Notes: generated by a model not told the origin, from the sequence alone. Shown: positions 1 through 7,821, counted from the first letter of the stretch. The stretch is DNA of 25,291 bases from an uncultured Prevotellaceae bacterium (GCA_937898415.1 CALDLA010000044.1:1-25291); one strand, 5' to 3'. Program-made: numbers and translations.

Positions 1-184
1 TGATAATTTGTTATTATCGTTAGTTCATTATTCTATGCTGAAAGAATGTGGTTACATTTCTCTGGATATTGTATCATTTTTAATATCCATTAATACCCAC
101 AATCTTGGTATCAACAAGAAGTTTGGTGAAATTGTTTACCACCATTCACTCCCCTTAAAACACAAAAAAGTATGTATAGAATTC

Positions 185-871
185 TTAGGCTACATTTCTA
201 TTCTTATATTTTACGACCCCAAAGAGTGTATTTGGAGAATGAAATGAATATCCCTCTTTTTCACCTTGTCGAAACGTTATAGACACTATCAAATGTGAGG
301 CCTTTTGATAATACTGGGAGGCAAATGAATATTTGTCCCATGATTCTTCTAACATTTCTTCTTTATTATTACAGATAGTATCTTCTGCCAATAAACGATT
401 CATCACCTTATTAAACTCTTGACGGTTTAATCTGGCAGGGAAAATGTCCACAGCTTTACGAGCCTTAAACCCTTTCTCTATATCCAACTGTTTATTTGGA
501 TGCTCTGTACGTGTACGATTGATGTCTATCATTAATATTATAAAATGTCCAATTACTTTTTTGAGACTATTTAGATTCGTAATATCTATATCATCTGTTG
601 CCTTGTCTTGAGCATAAAGACAACTTCCGTTGGGTATGCCGAGAAGTTCTAAAGAGTGTCCTTTAGCTATAAATAATTTATACTTCGATATATCTATACG
701 ATGATTCCCTACTTTAGATATTGTACGATATCGACTAATTTTCATCTTTTCTTTAGATGCACTTCCACATGGAGCTCCTGCAAAAGCGTAATCCACTTCT
801 TGTGACTTAGGAAGGAAAAGAATTAATGCTGCAATTATCAGCAAAATCAACATACAAATTGCGTAAACCAT
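185..871 (-). CDS. Membrane-anchored protein with weak S24-peptidase-like motif
   Basis: A 228-residue protein I do not recognise as a whole. Residues 4-20 are one hydrophobic segment at the very N-terminus, with no charged n-region, so it is probably a membrane anchor with the rest on one side of the membrane. Residues 71-87 read GHSLELLGIPNGSCLYA, which resembles the GxSMxP..pdGd.v block around the catalytic serine of LexA/S24 peptidases. A lysine-rich stretch at 135-139 and a C-terminal FGVVKY-like strand are loosely compatible with that fold. This assignment is inference only. The start lies 6 bases after the stop of the upstream membrane protein gene, so the two are almost certainly one operon driven from the promoter near 1287-1295. 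It could instead be an uncharacterised membrane protein with no protease activity. Confidence 0.7.
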   Translation of the reverse strand: MVYAICMLILLIIAALILFLPKSQEVDYAFAGAPCGSASKEKMKISRYRTISKVGNHRIDISKYKLFIAKGHSLELLGIPNGSCLYAQDKATDDIDITNLNSLKKVIGHFIILMIDINRTRTEHPNKQLDIEKGFKARKAVDIFPARLNRQEFNKVMNRLLAEDTICNNKEEMLEESWDKYSFASQYYQKASHLIVSITFRQGEKEGYSFHSPNTLFGVVKYKNRNVA

Positions 872-877
872 ATATTT

Positions 878-1279
878 TTAAATTTCTTCTAATTCATTAA
901 CGTTTTCTATAATATAAAGAGACTCTGCCTTTAGAGATAACATACCTATAAGGAACCAAGCTACTCCAATATAATTAAATAATTTCCCATTTAAATAGAG
1001 ACAAGCAATAATTAATGCTAATTCAAAAATCATTGTAATAAACGTCAGAGATATGCATACCTTGCTAAATTGTTGTTTTTTTCTATCCAATGTCGCTGCC
1101 GAGAAAGCAATATCTACCAAAAAGGCAATTAACCAAATCACCAAAGGACTAAGAAATTCATCTTTGAAAATCGCATTCTCAAAGTAAACGAATCCGTTTT
1201 CCAAAACTTTTGAAAAAGAGGATATCATTGAGACTATCCCCCATGCAAAAATATATAATAAATTTATAATATGATTCAT
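878..1279 (-). CDS. Small polytopic membrane protein, unknown function
   Basis: A 133-residue very hydrophobic protein with about four predicted membrane segments (roughly residues 4-22, 43-64, 72-96 and 100-118). A short charged loop, DRKKQQ, lies between the second and third. The C-terminus is acidic (NVNELEEI). No family is recognised. It is the first gene of a two-gene operon with the downstream membrane-anchored S24-like protein (6-base gap). A Bacteroidota-type -7 element lies only about 8 bases upstream of the ATG, so the mRNA would be nearly leaderless if this start is right. An internal Met at residue 18 is an alternative start but would lose the first membrane segment. Confidence 0.65.
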   Translation of the reverse strand: MNHIINLLYIFAWGIVSMISSFSKVLENGFVYFENAIFKDEFLSPLVIWLIAFLVDIAFSAATLDRKKQQFSKVCISLTFITMIFELALIIACLYLNGKLFNYIGVAWFLIGMLSLKAESLYIIENVNELEEI

Positions 1280-1286
1280 ATCGCAT

Positions 1287-1295
1287 GCAAAATTA
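1287..1295 (-). promoter_or_regulatory. Bacteroidota -7 promoter element
   Basis: On the minus strand this reads TAATTTTGC, an exact match to the Bacteroidota primary sigma factor -7 consensus TAnnTTTG. A TTG lies 18 bases further upstream in place of the -33 TTTG. It points into the small membrane protein gene. The expected start of transcription, near 1281, is almost on the ATG at 1279. Confidence 0.5.
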
Positions 1296-1387
1296 TATAA
1301 AATCTTTCAAATACAATCATTCTTTTCCATTTTTTTAGTTAAAAATACTTGTTGTTTCCTAGTTATTGTTTATATCTTTGTGTTAAA

Positions 1388-3262
1388 CTATCCTGTATTA
1401 TTGTTTTTTTTAGAAATGACATAGGGCAAAATTTCCGATAAATTTCTCATATTGTCAATCCAATAATTCCATATTTCTATATTGTGCCCATTGGTGGATC
1501 TTGGATTGACACATAGAGTTATTGCTCCTGACTTTGGTGCCATTTCATCATTATCAGAATTACCAACAAATAGTATTTCATAAGGTTGAATGTTTATTTC
1601 TTTTGCTATTTCAACAATACAATTACATTTGCCTTCGAAATCATATTTTGTTCCGATAATATTTTTAAGTTCTCCATTTTTATGATGAAACTCCATCCTG
1701 TTAGCATATATTCTTTCAAATAACTGAGAGAGGTCAGGTCCCAATACTTCCATAATTATTTCCCTAATTGATCCTGACACTATATAAAGATGTATATTGT
1801 TGTTTTTTAATTTTCGAAGAGTCGGTGAACATCCTTCAATTAGAGAAATCCTTGATGATATCTCAGATATGTTTCTTTGTGTTAGATGCTTTCTCTGAAA
1901 ATGCTGACATGTTATTTGACACCATTGTTTATGGGTTATTCTTTTTTCGTCATATTCTCGATGATATCGATTACAATCATCAACGGAATATCCCAATTCA
2001 ACCCAGATTTTTTGCCAAGTTGATAAGCGCACATGCGATTTTGTTAGTGTTCCGTCAAAATCGAAAACGACAGCTTTTATATTGTTATATAGAAGATTTA
2101 ATTTATTTTTATAATAGAATGTGAGAAGATATCCCATATAATTATTTCTTGTATCTTTAATCTCTAAACCATTCTCTTTTCTAATAGACAAAGCTGCTTC
2201 CAATTTTTGAATATCAGATAATGGACAATTAGGGAAACATTCATTGTCAAACACACCTTTACTAATATCAAAGGATTCATATCTAATAATATCAAGTTCA
2301 CTAATTTTACATATTTTTCCCAAATCTTGTTCCGAAAGCCCTTTCAATTTCCTGCAATAAAATAGTTTCAACGAATTAATTTTTTTTATGACAAGCGACT
2401 TCCTCTTAGGTAAATTAACAATACCAGACAAAGCATCCTCTTTACTAAATACGGTTTCACACAATGAAACAGCTGAAGTTGCAGCTAACGGTTGAAAGTC
2501 TTCCGTCTTATCTTTTCCCCAATCACAAACACCTTTAACAATAATCCACGGAACCCGATTTCTTTCTGATGCAGCCCAGATGCCACTAGCCTCCATTTCA
2601 TTTCCGATTGCATCAGGGAATAATTTTTTCAATTTGTTTGTTAGTCTCTTATTATTTACAAGGCTTGCTCCTGTTATAAATAATCCTTCATGAGACATTG
2701 CTTTTCTTTTTTCATCAAGATAAAACGACCATTCTGAACAATTCGTAAAACGATCATACAATGAACTATCTGCCATGGGCCTAGGACTTCTGTTGATATC
2801 ACGTCTTTCAGTACTTTTTAGAATATTATAATTTAGAATTTCTTTAGATATCAAAACATCACCTAATTGCTGTTCGCTAGGTTTCATTCCCATTGCTACT
2901 CCAACAGCAATAATAGCGTGAGGATTCCATACTTTAATCAAGTCGTTGGCTGAAAACGAGGCGGCATTTGGTGCATGTATACCCATTGATCCTAATCTTA
3001 TAACGACAGCATTAAACACGCCGAATCTTGCGATGTAATAAGTCTGTTTTTGGTAGACTACTGAGAATTTGCAGTTATAATCTTTTAAATTCTTTAATCT
3101 ACTGACAACAGCATTCATTTCAATGTTATTGGCTGTAATTATTGCAATTTGTATCTTGATTTTATATGTTTTAAAAATACAATAAGACACATTCGAAAAT
3201 CTTATAGAAAGTTGTGGCTTCCATTCGTCTCTTTTAAAACTATGTACAATTCTTTTCTCCAT
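1388..3262 (-). CDS. Fusion: nucleoside phosphorylase-like, HTH-like and HAD phosphatase
   Basis: A 624-residue multidomain protein. Residues ~38-275 resemble the PNP/UDP-phosphorylase superfamily (MTA/SAH nucleosidase-like): IAIITANNIEMNAV at the start, VGVAMG at 120-125, GNEMEASG at 220-227 (the ME of the ribose-binding region) and KGVCDWGKDK at 243-252 with the base-binding Asp at 247. Residues ~296-360 look like a degenerate helix-turn-helix (LSEQDLGKICKISELDIIRYE). Residues ~395-612 are a HAD hydrolase: DFDGT motif I (D401, D403), VSGS motif II (S496), K545 as a possible motif III lysine, and GNSDND motif IV (D570, D572). Known family chemistry would be N-glycosidic bond cleavage or phosphorolysis plus phosphoester hydrolysis. 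PNP-like domains recur as effectors or sensors in bacterial conflict systems, so a nucleotide-depleting role is an inference. It stands alone, with 104-base and 108-base gaps on its sides. Confidence 0.85.
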   Translation of the reverse strand: MEKRIVHSFKRDEWKPQLSIRFSNVSYCIFKTYKIKIQIAIITANNIEMNAVVSRLKNLKDYNCKFSVVYQKQTYYIARFGVFNAVVIRLGSMGIHAPNAASFSANDLIKVWNPHAIIAVGVAMGMKPSEQQLGDVLISKEILNYNILKSTERRDINRSPRPMADSSLYDRFTNCSEWSFYLDEKRKAMSHEGLFITGASLVNNKRLTNKLKKLFPDAIGNEMEASGIWAASERNRVPWIIVKGVCDWGKDKTEDFQPLAATSAVSLCETVFSKEDALSGIVNLPKRKSLVIKKINSLKLFYCRKLKGLSEQDLGKICKISELDIIRYESFDISKGVFDNECFPNCPLSDIQKLEAALSIRKENGLEIKDTRNNYMGYLLTFYYKNKLNLLYNNIKAVVFDFDGTLTKSHVRLSTWQKIWVELGYSVDDCNRYHREYDEKRITHKQWCQITCQHFQRKHLTQRNISEISSRISLIEGCSPTLRKLKNNNIHLYIVSGSIREIIMEVLGPDLSQLFERIYANRMEFHHKNGELKNIIGTKYDFEGKCNCIVEIAKEINIQPYEILFVGNSDNDEMAPKSGAITLCVNPRSTNGHNIEIWNYWIDNMRNLSEILPYVISKKNNNTG

Positions 3263-3366
3263 CTTAGAAAAATGAAATTATTCAATAATGAAATAACATC
3301 TCAGCATAAATATATCTTATCGCTTTTTCAAGATAATTCTAATAGTTTATTCATTTTCATATATCA

Positions 3367-4206
3367 TTATAATCTAAGTCTATTTTGTCTCAGCAGTGTC
3401 AGTGCTCTCCGCATAGATTTAATATGGCCATTTAAGAACTCCTTGATCTTTTTCAACGCATATCTTTTTTCTGCTTCCGTTATAAACCCGGGAGTCAACT
3501 GATTCAAATATGCTTCTGAAGACGAGTATATCAATTCCCCTATTTTTTTCTGGACCATAGATGGATTGCCTTTATATTGAGCATATACGTTCTCTCTTTT
3601 TGCGATAAAATCCTTCATGTGACGTTCCGCATTAGAAAATCCTCCAGACACATTTTTATTAAGGATCCTTCGGACATCAAGGTTGCATTCTTTTTCGGCA
3701 ACAAGTCTCCAAGCAGACCATTCTTCTTCCCAACTATTATCAATTCTTTTTAGGACATCATCTAAGATACAATTGGGCATAAAATAGCTCTTTGCAGTTT
3801 TATTGAAAGAGTCTTTTAGTTTTTTCTTGAAATCGGAAATGCCTAATCCATATTTCCCAAAGAACAGGATGGCGTATTCATCTCCTGGTGCCAGTCTTAC
3901 GTTTGTGTCACCGTCAGAAACAATAAGTATTCTATTTGCTGCAGTGTGACAAACGCCATTCTCCATAAAAGTTATTCCCGTATCAGTTGGAGAAGCCGTA
4001 GGCTTGCAAAAATTTAGGAGCCACTGTTTATATGCGTTAGTCCTGGCTTGTATAGTCTTTGTGCGTCGGTCACTCCAACCTCCGCCAAAATCATCCCATT
4101 CCATGTCGCGGGCAGTGTTAATTACCATGACATGACTGTCATCTGGAACAAAAGTAGATGAGGGCATCGAATAAGCCTCAATAGGCATTAAAGTAATAAA
4201 ATCCAT
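3367..4206 (-). CDS. Unknown protein of patatin-lipoprotein operon
   Basis: A 279-residue soluble protein with no signal peptide. I chose the ATG at 4206, 24 bases after the upstream lipoprotein stop; an in-frame ATG at 4251 would overlap that gene by 22 bases. The N-terminal half is globular and mixed: VMVINTARDMEWDDFGGGWSD, then NGVCHTAANRIL with adjacent C86 and H87, then a strand-like YAILFFGKYGLGI. The second half, from about residue 145, is charged and predominantly helical. The C-H-x-x-A-N-R context resembles an enzyme active site such as a papain-like or transglutaminase-like Cys, but I cannot place it in a family and the second catalytic residue is not evident. It is the last gene of the operon with the lipoprotein and the patatin, so a partner role (effector, inhibitor or substrate) is plausible. 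Confidence 0.75.
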   Translation of the reverse strand: MDFITLMPIEAYSMPSSTFVPDDSHVMVINTARDMEWDDFGGGWSDRRTKTIQARTNAYKQWLLNFCKPTASPTDTGITFMENGVCHTAANRILIVSDGDTNVRLAPGDEYAILFFGKYGLGISDFKKKLKDSFNKTAKSYFMPNCILDDVLKRIDNSWEEEWSAWRLVAEKECNLDVRRILNKNVSGGFSNAERHMKDFIAKRENVYAQYKGNPSMVQKKIGELIYSSSEAYLNQLTPGFITEAEKRYALKKIKEFLNGHIKSMRRALTLLRQNRLRL

Positions 4207-4229
4207 AATTTCTATTTTTAATTGTTTAA

Positions 4230-4676
4230 TTATCTCGGAGGTTCTTCCCAAAAAGGGTCTCTGTGGTATCTTTGGAAGAATCTGAACATAATTTGTTCTC
4301 CTTTCTTCTCGGATTGGATGGAGGTGTGCATAATGTTGCCATTTGCATCATAGATGACAACAATTTTCTTTGTATAACCGCCAGATTCAAATATGGTCGC
4401 ATTTCTGCCCAGGGCATTGGCCTCCCTATGGTTATCGTGAAGTATGGCATCCATAATAGGCATATCTTTAACACTATCGATTATGTTTAGTAGCGCACAT
4501 AAAGAATCATAAGGATCATATACACTATCAAGTATTCCCAATTTTACATGTTCTACATATTCTGGAGGATATGCTTGCTTCAGGTATTCCACAAGCCGAT
4601 CTTCATCCGTCTTCTTACAAGCCCAGACGGTTGATAGTAAAATTAACAATAGACACAAAAACAGTACTTTCTTCAT
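4230..4676 (-). CDS. Lipoprotein next to patatin phospholipase
   Basis: A 148-residue lipoprotein. The N-terminus is MKK, then a hydrophobic core and a lipobox ending VWAC with the lipidated cysteine at residue 20, so it should be membrane-anchored in the cell envelope. The mature part is charged. Residues ~101-120 (TKKIVVIYDANGNIMHTSI) look like a beta hairpin. The C-terminus contains FFQRYHRDPFWEEP (133-146), closely resembling the tail of the neighbouring patatin. It starts 2 bases after the patatin stop, so the genes are cotranscribed and probably translationally coupled. By analogy with phospholipase effectors paired with envelope lipoprotein immunity proteins it could be a guard or cofactor of the patatin; that is inference. 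Confidence 0.75.
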   Translation of the reverse strand: MKKVLFLCLLLILLSTVWACKKTDEDRLVEYLKQAYPPEYVEHVKLGILDSVYDPYDSLCALLNIIDSVKDMPIMDAILHDNHREANALGRNATIFESGGYTKKIVVIYDANGNIMHTSIQSEKKGEQIMFRFFQRYHRDPFWEEPPR

Positions 4677-4678
4677 TT

Positions 4679-6289
4679 TTACTCTTTAAACTTGGGAACC
4701 ATCCATAATGGGTCTTCCTGAAATTTCTTCCACGCATCTTGCAACTGTTGTTCACATGCAATAATCAGTTGATGGTTTTCATTCAAATTGTCTCTCTTCT
4801 TCTTTATCTTATCAATGTAATCCAATAGATTATAGCAAATTGTGTACTGACCTGCTGCAAGAATTGCTTCTGGGACGCCCCTCTCTTTGTCTCTTTCCGT
4901 AAACCAAAGCGTAGTTCCCATATTTGCTGCTTTATAACTATTTTCTTGTATGGCTATTGATGGCTTGAGGTAATCTAGTAAGGTGCCATTCTTGAATCTT
5001 GAGGCCCATTTCTCCCCAGCCCTGAGTTCATAAATAGTATTGGTTACCAAGCGATTCAGCCAGTCCTTGTCGTTATACAGAGTTGCATAAGCCATTCTGC
5101 GGATTCTTTTCAAAAAAACTGACGAACTCATCATAATGACAGACTTGGCACGATTCATTAGCAAAGACTCAATATCGCCAAAAGACATGTGGTTAATAAA
5201 TGATGCATTCTTCCCGATAATCGTATTTGAAAGCAATCCCACAATTATATTATTGATCCAATGGAGTGCAACATTTACTATGGTTACCATTCCCCAGATA
5301 ACTGCTATAGCTCCGATCATATAATGGTTGTTAGCAAAGAAAACGATAATCAGTAATAGCGAAATAACGAATTCGGCAAACAAGGCATATTGCTGCAATT
5401 TTGCCATTGTCCATCCTCCGATGCTCTTTGGCAACCTTTGTTGGCAAGGAGAATAACCGTTCATGTTCGAACTTGACACATCAGATACGATTATTAGTTC
5501 TAAAGCTTTATCTTTTCTTCCTTTATCACATTTTCGCATACGCTCTTCTGCTAATAGGATTGGTTCTATTCCCTGGTTATCCACGACTCCCCCATCCATA
5601 ATTCCAAAACTATCTTTCTTTGCAGCAATTTCATTTTGACATACTTTGAAGTCATCAGGAAACATCATTGGTTCAAATCCACTTGGGAAACAAGAAGAAC
5701 AAGCAAGTGCCTCGCCCAATGTAACATATTGCGCAATATCTCGCCTGAACCTATGATTACTATTTCCAAATACTCCGTATGTAGATTTTGTGTCATCAAT
5801 TATGCGCCCCTCAGTAACCTGAAAACGGAATGGCAGCCCATTTTCAAAATCTGTTGCGTTAGCCGAGAAATGTTTTATTGGTATATCATTGATACAATCC
5901 ATCAGATCGCCCATAACGGAGTGATTGAACAACTTGGCATCATAAATGCTTGCCATGATTTTGATTAATGATGCCCCATGGCCTGTCCGTCCCTTTTCTA
6001 TGTTTGCAAATGCATCCTCAATTAGATCCTCTTTATAAAGGAAGTCAAATAATTCTCGCACCATAGCATTGATGTCTTGCTTCTGGGCCAGTGCAAGCAT
6101 ATATTTAAGTCCTGTAATAGTGCCACCAGAGACGGTTGACATGACAGAGATACAATCCAATAGCGTATGACTATTGCCAACAATAATTGAATTAAGGAAT
6201 GAAAGAGTTCCTAAATGAAAGGTTGCAGCCCTGTAACCGCCACCTGAAAAAGAGATTCCGATATTTAGATCTTCCATACAAAATACCAT
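4679..6289 (-). CDS. Patatin-like phospholipase with internal membrane segments
   Basis: A 536-residue protein. The N-terminal ~270 residues carry the patatin hallmarks: oxyanion glycine loop SGGGYR (15-20), nucleophile in STVSGGTITG (51-60, Ser54 as the expected catalytic serine) and DGG at 232-234 supplying the catalytic Asp. The predicted activity is hydrolysis of membrane (phospho)lipid acyl esters. Unlike compact patatins, two hydrophobic segments follow at about 303-319 and 323-345, then a ~190-residue charged helical tail ending DPLWMVPKFKE. The protein is therefore probably membrane-embedded near its substrate. There is no signal peptide. An alternative start at 6277 (MEDLNI) would remove four residues and is equally credible. 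It is followed at once by the lipoprotein gene. Patatin lipases occur as membrane-attacking effectors in abortive-infection and secreted-toxin systems; no cyclase or other nucleotide-signal enzyme is visible here to class it as CBASS. Confidence 0.88.
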   Translation of the reverse strand: MVFCMEDLNIGISFSGGGYRAATFHLGTLSFLNSIIVGNSHTLLDCISVMSTVSGGTITGLKYMLALAQKQDINAMVRELFDFLYKEDLIEDAFANIEKGRTGHGASLIKIMASIYDAKLFNHSVMGDLMDCINDIPIKHFSANATDFENGLPFRFQVTEGRIIDDTKSTYGVFGNSNHRFRRDIAQYVTLGEALACSSCFPSGFEPMMFPDDFKVCQNEIAAKKDSFGIMDGGVVDNQGIEPILLAEERMRKCDKGRKDKALELIIVSDVSSSNMNGYSPCQQRLPKSIGGWTMAKLQQYALFAEFVISLLLIIVFFANNHYMIGAIAVIWGMVTIVNVALHWINNIIVGLLSNTIIGKNASFINHMSFGDIESLLMNRAKSVIMMSSSVFLKRIRRMAYATLYNDKDWLNRLVTNTIYELRAGEKWASRFKNGTLLDYLKPSIAIQENSYKAANMGTTLWFTERDKERGVPEAILAAGQYTICYNLLDYIDKIKKKRDNLNENHQLIIACEQQLQDAWKKFQEDPLWMVPKFKE

Positions 6290-6372
6290 TATAGATTATA
6301 TTATGCCCACGTTGAAGCACACACCTTCTAACTTGTATCTAAATTGAGCATAGAAAAAGACAAAATGGAAGT

Positions 6373-6819
6373 TTATGATTTGCATATCTGCATTTCCATC
6401 TTATTTCCTTTTTTGTCGGTCAGTTTAATAAAAACATGAGAGTCGTCTATATTTGTTTTCTCTATTTCTTTTATATTAGATACGAATTTGTTAACGTTCA
6501 ATCTGCCGTCTGGCTCAATATACGGAATAATAGGTGATTTAGATGGTACCCATATGAAGATGTAATGATTACCAACTTTCACGAGAACCCAATGGCCGAA
6601 CCATCTATTATCACCTTGAATGGGTTTTGTTACATTTACTGAAGCGACAGGTGATTTTGCCACCGCTTCCCCGATTTTTTTTAAGAGTCCGATACGTGTT
6701 GCAAGACCCAGCTGATTGAACCTCTGAAAACTTTTAAAATCAAACCTGTCTATGACGCGTTGATTTACGACCTCTTTTTTTGATGCCACTTGAGTGACTT
6801 TTTTTGCTTTGTTATTCAT
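6373..6819 (-). CDS. Basic hypothetical protein
   Basis: A 148-residue lysine-rich protein not assigned to any family. The first ~25 residues are a disordered basic tail (MNNKAKKVTQVASKKEVV). They are followed by a short helical part and a beta-rich core around WFGHWVLVKVGNHYIFIWVP (73-92). No signal peptide or membrane segment is seen. It lies 83 bases upstream of the patatin gene on the same strand and is probably the first gene of that operon, with a Bacteroidota -7 element 45 bases ahead of its ATG. The aromatic WFGHW...YIFIW pattern suggests a small barrel or binding fold but supports no specific function. Confidence 0.6.
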   Translation of the reverse strand: MNNKAKKVTQVASKKEVVNQRVIDRFDFKSFQRFNQLGLATRIGLLKKIGEAVAKSPVASVNVTKPIQGDNRWFGHWVLVKVGNHYIFIWVPSKSPIIPYIEPDGRLNVNKFVSNIKEIEKTNIDDSHVFIKLTDKKGNKMEMQICKS

Positions 6820-6863
6820 ACACTTCTTTAATTAAATAATTATTATTACGTGATAATCATGCC

Positions 6864-6872
6864 ACAAAGATA
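6864..6872 (-). promoter_or_regulatory. Bacteroidota -7 element with overlapping palindrome
   Basis: On the minus strand this is TATCTTTGT, matching TAnnTTTG, placed about 45 bases before the ATG of the basic hypothetical protein. No clear -33 TTTG is present. A palindrome, ATACT-GATT-AGTAT (6870-6883), overlaps its upstream edge and could be an operator for a local regulator. Confidence 0.4.
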
Positions 6873-7076
6873 CTGATTAGTATTTAATTTTCTTCTTTTT
6901 GTTAGACATAATTAAATACATTTTGTTTTATTTAATGTTTTGGTGCTCTTTTAGAAAGAAGGATGCGGTATTTTGTATGTATCCTTCCACCTATACTTAC
7001 CACAAGGAGCACAAATACATCAAACCCCGCATCCATAATAGACTGAATGGTATTTTCTACAAAAGTACTATTATTT

Positions 7077-7109
7077 TTTGGTTAAACGAAAAAAATATCT
7101 TATTTTTGC
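7077..7109 (+). promoter_or_regulatory. Bacteroidota promoter for first TetR gene
   Basis: TTTG at 7077-7080, 20-base spacer, then TATTTTTGC at 7101-7109, an excellent fit to the Bacteroidota TTTG / TAnnTTTG promoter. Transcription would start near 7115, about 12 bases before the ATG at 7127, which settles the start of the gene. The imperfect palindrome TTATTTTTGCAAAAAAATAA (7100-7119) covers the -7 element and start site, as expected for an autorepressor operator. Confidence 0.6.
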
Positions 7110-7126
7110 AAAAAAATAACAGAAAA

Positions 7127-7738
7127 ATGAGAAAAAGTAACAAAGAAACGCTTTACAGAGCAGCATTTCGGCTCTTCCTTATTAAACAATTTGATGGGGT
7201 TTCCATAAGTGATATTGAAGAGGAGTCAGGAATGACCAGGGGGGCCGTGTTTTATTATGCCAATACGAAACTAGATCTTTTTAAAAAAGTAGTAGAATAC
7301 TATATATTGGATACTCAAGATGTAAATAACAAGGTCTCATATACTTCTGAGTGCACACTAATAGAATATATCAATATGTATGTCAATGGAATTGAAAATA
7401 CTATGCAGCGATTGTTTGAAAACATGCAAATGCCTTCAAGGGAAAATGCTTGTAGGGCTTACATTTCAACGCTATTGCAAGTTTGCACTTTATTCCCTGA
7501 CATAAAAGAACGTTATCTTCTGAATTTGCATAACGATATTAGCCGTTGGGTGTCAGTAATTAATTCTGCAGTCGATAACGGTGAAGTTGTAGAAGGAATA
7601 GATGTGCTTTCAATTGCCAAACAGTTTGTTTGCATTTTTTATGGACTATCTGTTGTTGACTCAATGTCTCACGGTTTAAATATCCCACAATTGCGAGAAC
7701 AGATGTACACCTTATATAATATAATTAAAAAAGTCTAA
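7127..7738 (+). CDS. TetR/AcrR-family transcriptional regulator 1
   Basis: 203 residues, the normal TetR length. The N-terminal DNA-binding domain is clear: an opening helix (ETLYRAAFRLFLIKQFDGVS), then the helix-turn-helix at ~26-46 (ISDIEEESGMTRGAVFYYA) and the KxxLF motif that starts helix 4. The C-terminal ~150 residues are the helical ligand/dimer domain with no recognisable specificity. The start at 7127 is chosen because the promoter lies just upstream and the reading frame further upstream does not look coding. It precedes the KASIII gene by 83 bases on the same strand. It shares the TRGA(V/I)FY pattern with the second TetR of the cluster, so the two look like diverged paralogues. A lipid-type ligand related to the KASIII product is plausible but unproven. 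Confidence 0.88.
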   Translation: MRKSNKETLYRAAFRLFLIKQFDGVSISDIEEESGMTRGAVFYYANTKLDLFKKVVEYYILDTQDVNNKVSYTSECTLIEYINMYVNGIENTMQRLFENMQMPSRENACRAYISTLLQVCTLFPDIKERYLLNLHNDISRWVSVINSAVDNGEVVEGIDVLSIAKQFVCIFYGLSVVDSMSHGLNIPQLREQMYTLYNIIKKV

Positions 7739-7766
7739 AAATCATCTGATTTTGAATTGAATTTTG

Positions 7767-7775
7767 TAATTTTGC
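7767..7775 (+). promoter_or_regulatory. Bacteroidota -7 element for KASIII gene
   Basis: TAATTTTGC matches TAnnTTTG and lies 47 bases upstream of the ATG at 7822. No convincing TTTG sits at the proper distance upstream, so the promoter may be weak or activator-dependent. Confidence 0.4.
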
Positions 7776-7821
7776 ACCTACATAATAAACAGTATGTATA
7801 ATTTATTATTTTTATCAAATT

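Larger units (their letters stand above)
6820..7126. other. Divergent intergenic region
   Basis: About 307 bases between the divergent phospholipase operon and the first TetR gene. It holds the minus-strand promoter at 6864-6872 and the plus-strand promoter at 7077-7109. The reading frame of the TetR gene stays open back to 6899, but that extension begins with a hydrophobic, aromatic-rich peptide unlike a TetR N-terminus and lies upstream of the promoter. I treat it as non-coding. Otherwise it is AT-rich spacer. Confidence 0.5.

Noticed and set aside
2..247. Open frame on the plus strand running in from the left edge (about 82 codons)
   Set aside because: It overlaps the 3' end of the better supported minus-strand gene by 63 bases, matches nothing recognisable and is rich in rare-looking codons. 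It could be the tail of a truncated gene, but the window does not show enough. I see nothing else in bases 1-184.
1768..2124. 118-codon plus-strand frame inside the PNP-HAD gene
   Set aside because: Antisense shadow of a conserved multidomain gene; no promoter and no protein-like motif.
4679..6289. CBASS-type effector (CapV) assignment for the patatin
   Set aside because: No cGAS-like nucleotidyltransferase or Cap2/Cap3 gene is present in the window, and the protein has additional membrane segments. It is left as a patatin-like phospholipase.
6899..7126. N-terminal extension of TetR 1 by 76 codons
   Set aside because: The extension is not TetR-like, and a strong promoter at 7077-7109 lies inside it, so the start at 7127 is preferred.
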